In this document: piece after piece, positions 6,069 through 6,296 of the stretch | Layout: the number at the start of each line of letters is the position of its first letter | Numbering within the stretch: the stretch's first letter is position 1 | Source of the DNA: Fibrobacteria bacterium GUT77 | Lineage (GTDB): Bacteria > Fibrobacterota > Chitinivibrionia > Chitinivibrionales > Chitinispirillaceae | Length of the DNA stretch: 6,296 nt | NCBI GenBank assembly: GCA_001462255.1 | Contig: LIUJ01000311.1 | Location: forward strand, 540 to 6,835 | Direction: 5' to 3' | Program-made: the position numbers and the translations under genes | The notes under the pieces: model-generated | Seen by the model: the letters and a program-made list of their open reading frames with translations, nothing else | Database searches by the model: none | What the model was told of the DNA's origin: nothing

Positions 6069-6227
6069 ATGATACGGTGCCATAAGGATACAAACATAAT
6101 CACAGCGAGGCCAGCGATCGAAACCGCCTTCAGCGTAAAGGGCCGGTACCGTACTCGGACACAAACCGAGGCGCAAACACGAAACGGCAAGCGCCTACAA
6201 TGTGCCGGTATTAATACCGATACGTAG
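6069..6227 (+). CDS. Possible small ORF, 52 residues, unrecognised
   Basis: An ATG at 6069 follows GGAGG (6056-6060) with 8 bases between, and the frame runs to TAG. The predicted peptide (starting MIRCHKDTNIITARPAIETA) is rich in Thr, Arg and Gln and has no signal peptide, membrane segment or known motif. The same frame is open back to 5994, so it could also be the remains of a longer gene. The opposite strand is also open over this stretch and codon use is not distinctive, so this may be chance. Confidence 0.2.
   Translation: MIRCHKDTNIITARPAIETAFSVKGRYRTRTQTEAQTRNGKRLQCAGINTDT
6206..6219. repeat. Perfect 14-bp palindrome CGGTATTAATACCG
   Basis: Both halves match exactly with no spacer, the form expected of an operator bound by a dimeric regulator. 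It lies about 370 bases upstream of the 1180-residue gene and inside the possible small ORF, so its target gene is not clear. Confidence 0.5.
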
Positions 6228-6296
6228 AGGTTTTGGCGGGAAAGCCGGACCCAACCACGAGTCTGACCGCCCCCGCCCTGGCCACTCCCGGAGGCT

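Larger units (their letters stand above)
6001..6296. other. About 300 bases with no confident gene, rich in inverted repeats
   Basis: No protein family, tRNA, rRNA, tmRNA or RNase P signature is recognised. The stretch has several inverted repeats: TACCGACG (6027-6034) with CGTCGGTA (6047-6054); palindrome CGGTACCG (6144-6151); CTCGG (6154-6158) with CCGAG (6166-6170); AGGCGC (6169-6174) with GCGCCT (6191-6196); perfect palindrome CGGTATTAATACCG (6206-6219); GGCGGG (6235-6240) with CCCGCC (6272-6277). It could be a regulatory region, a structured RNA, or decayed coding sequence; the sequence alone does not decide. Confidence 0.4.

Noticed and set aside
6026..6295. Minus-strand frame open from the right edge of the window.
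   Set aside because: About 89 codons without a stop, but the sequence has no recognisable motif, odd composition (clusters of Arg, Cys and Val) and the plus strand is open too. It cannot be told from chance.
6235..6296. GGCGGGAAAGCCGGACCC-like stretch as RNase P RNA.
   Set aside because: It only loosely resembles the conserved RNase P core (GGAAAGTCCGGGC), and no other conserved block of that RNA is present on either strand.

Overview
The window looks like part of a chromosome from the phylum Fibrobacterota (Fibrobacter/Fibromonas type, perhaps from an animal or termite gut). The best marker is a protein with the Fibrobacter succinogenes major paralogous domain (FISUMP). It sits beside a very large exported beta-repeat protein whose C-terminus resembles the secretion/sorting and FlgD-like Ig domains of Fibrobacter and Bacteroidota. 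FISUMP domains also occur outside the phylum, so the assignment is likely but not proven.

Layout, left to right. Positions 1-234 (+) hold the 3' end of a PD-(D/E)XK nuclease-like gene of the kind usually fused to an AAA-ATPase-like domain. It converges, with only 17 bases between the stop codons, on a minus-strand pair. The upstream member of that pair (1069-1989) encodes a secreted protein with a TolB/CsgG-like N-terminal half and a probable membrane beta-strand C-terminal half. The downstream member (252-1025) encodes a FISUMP protein that is probably surface-exposed. The two are 43 bases apart and probably co-transcribed. Positions 1990-2291 are intergenic and hold the leader of that pair plus two back-to-back intrinsic terminators that end the next gene. 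Positions 2292-5834 (-) hold one 1180-residue exported protein built of MBG-like, YDG-like and Ig-like beta domains with a FlgD/type IX-like C-terminal domain. Positions 5835-6296 are its leader plus about 300 bases with no confident gene but several inverted repeats, including a perfect 14-bp palindrome.

Working together (inference): all three complete genes encode exported proteins, so the region reads as a cell-envelope locus. The 1180-residue protein is a candidate adhesin or surface-layer component with its own terminators. The TolB/CsgG-like protein and the FISUMP protein form a separate two-gene unit. The partial nuclease gene on the opposite strand is probably unrelated.

Points worth a second look: the FISUMP gene is much more AT-rich than its neighbours except over its signal-peptide region; an 8-base C tract lies exactly where the FISUMP domain ends; a 9-base motif is shared upstream of the two leading genes; and the right-hand end is unexplained. 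I see no CRISPR array, tRNA, rRNA or insertion sequence.
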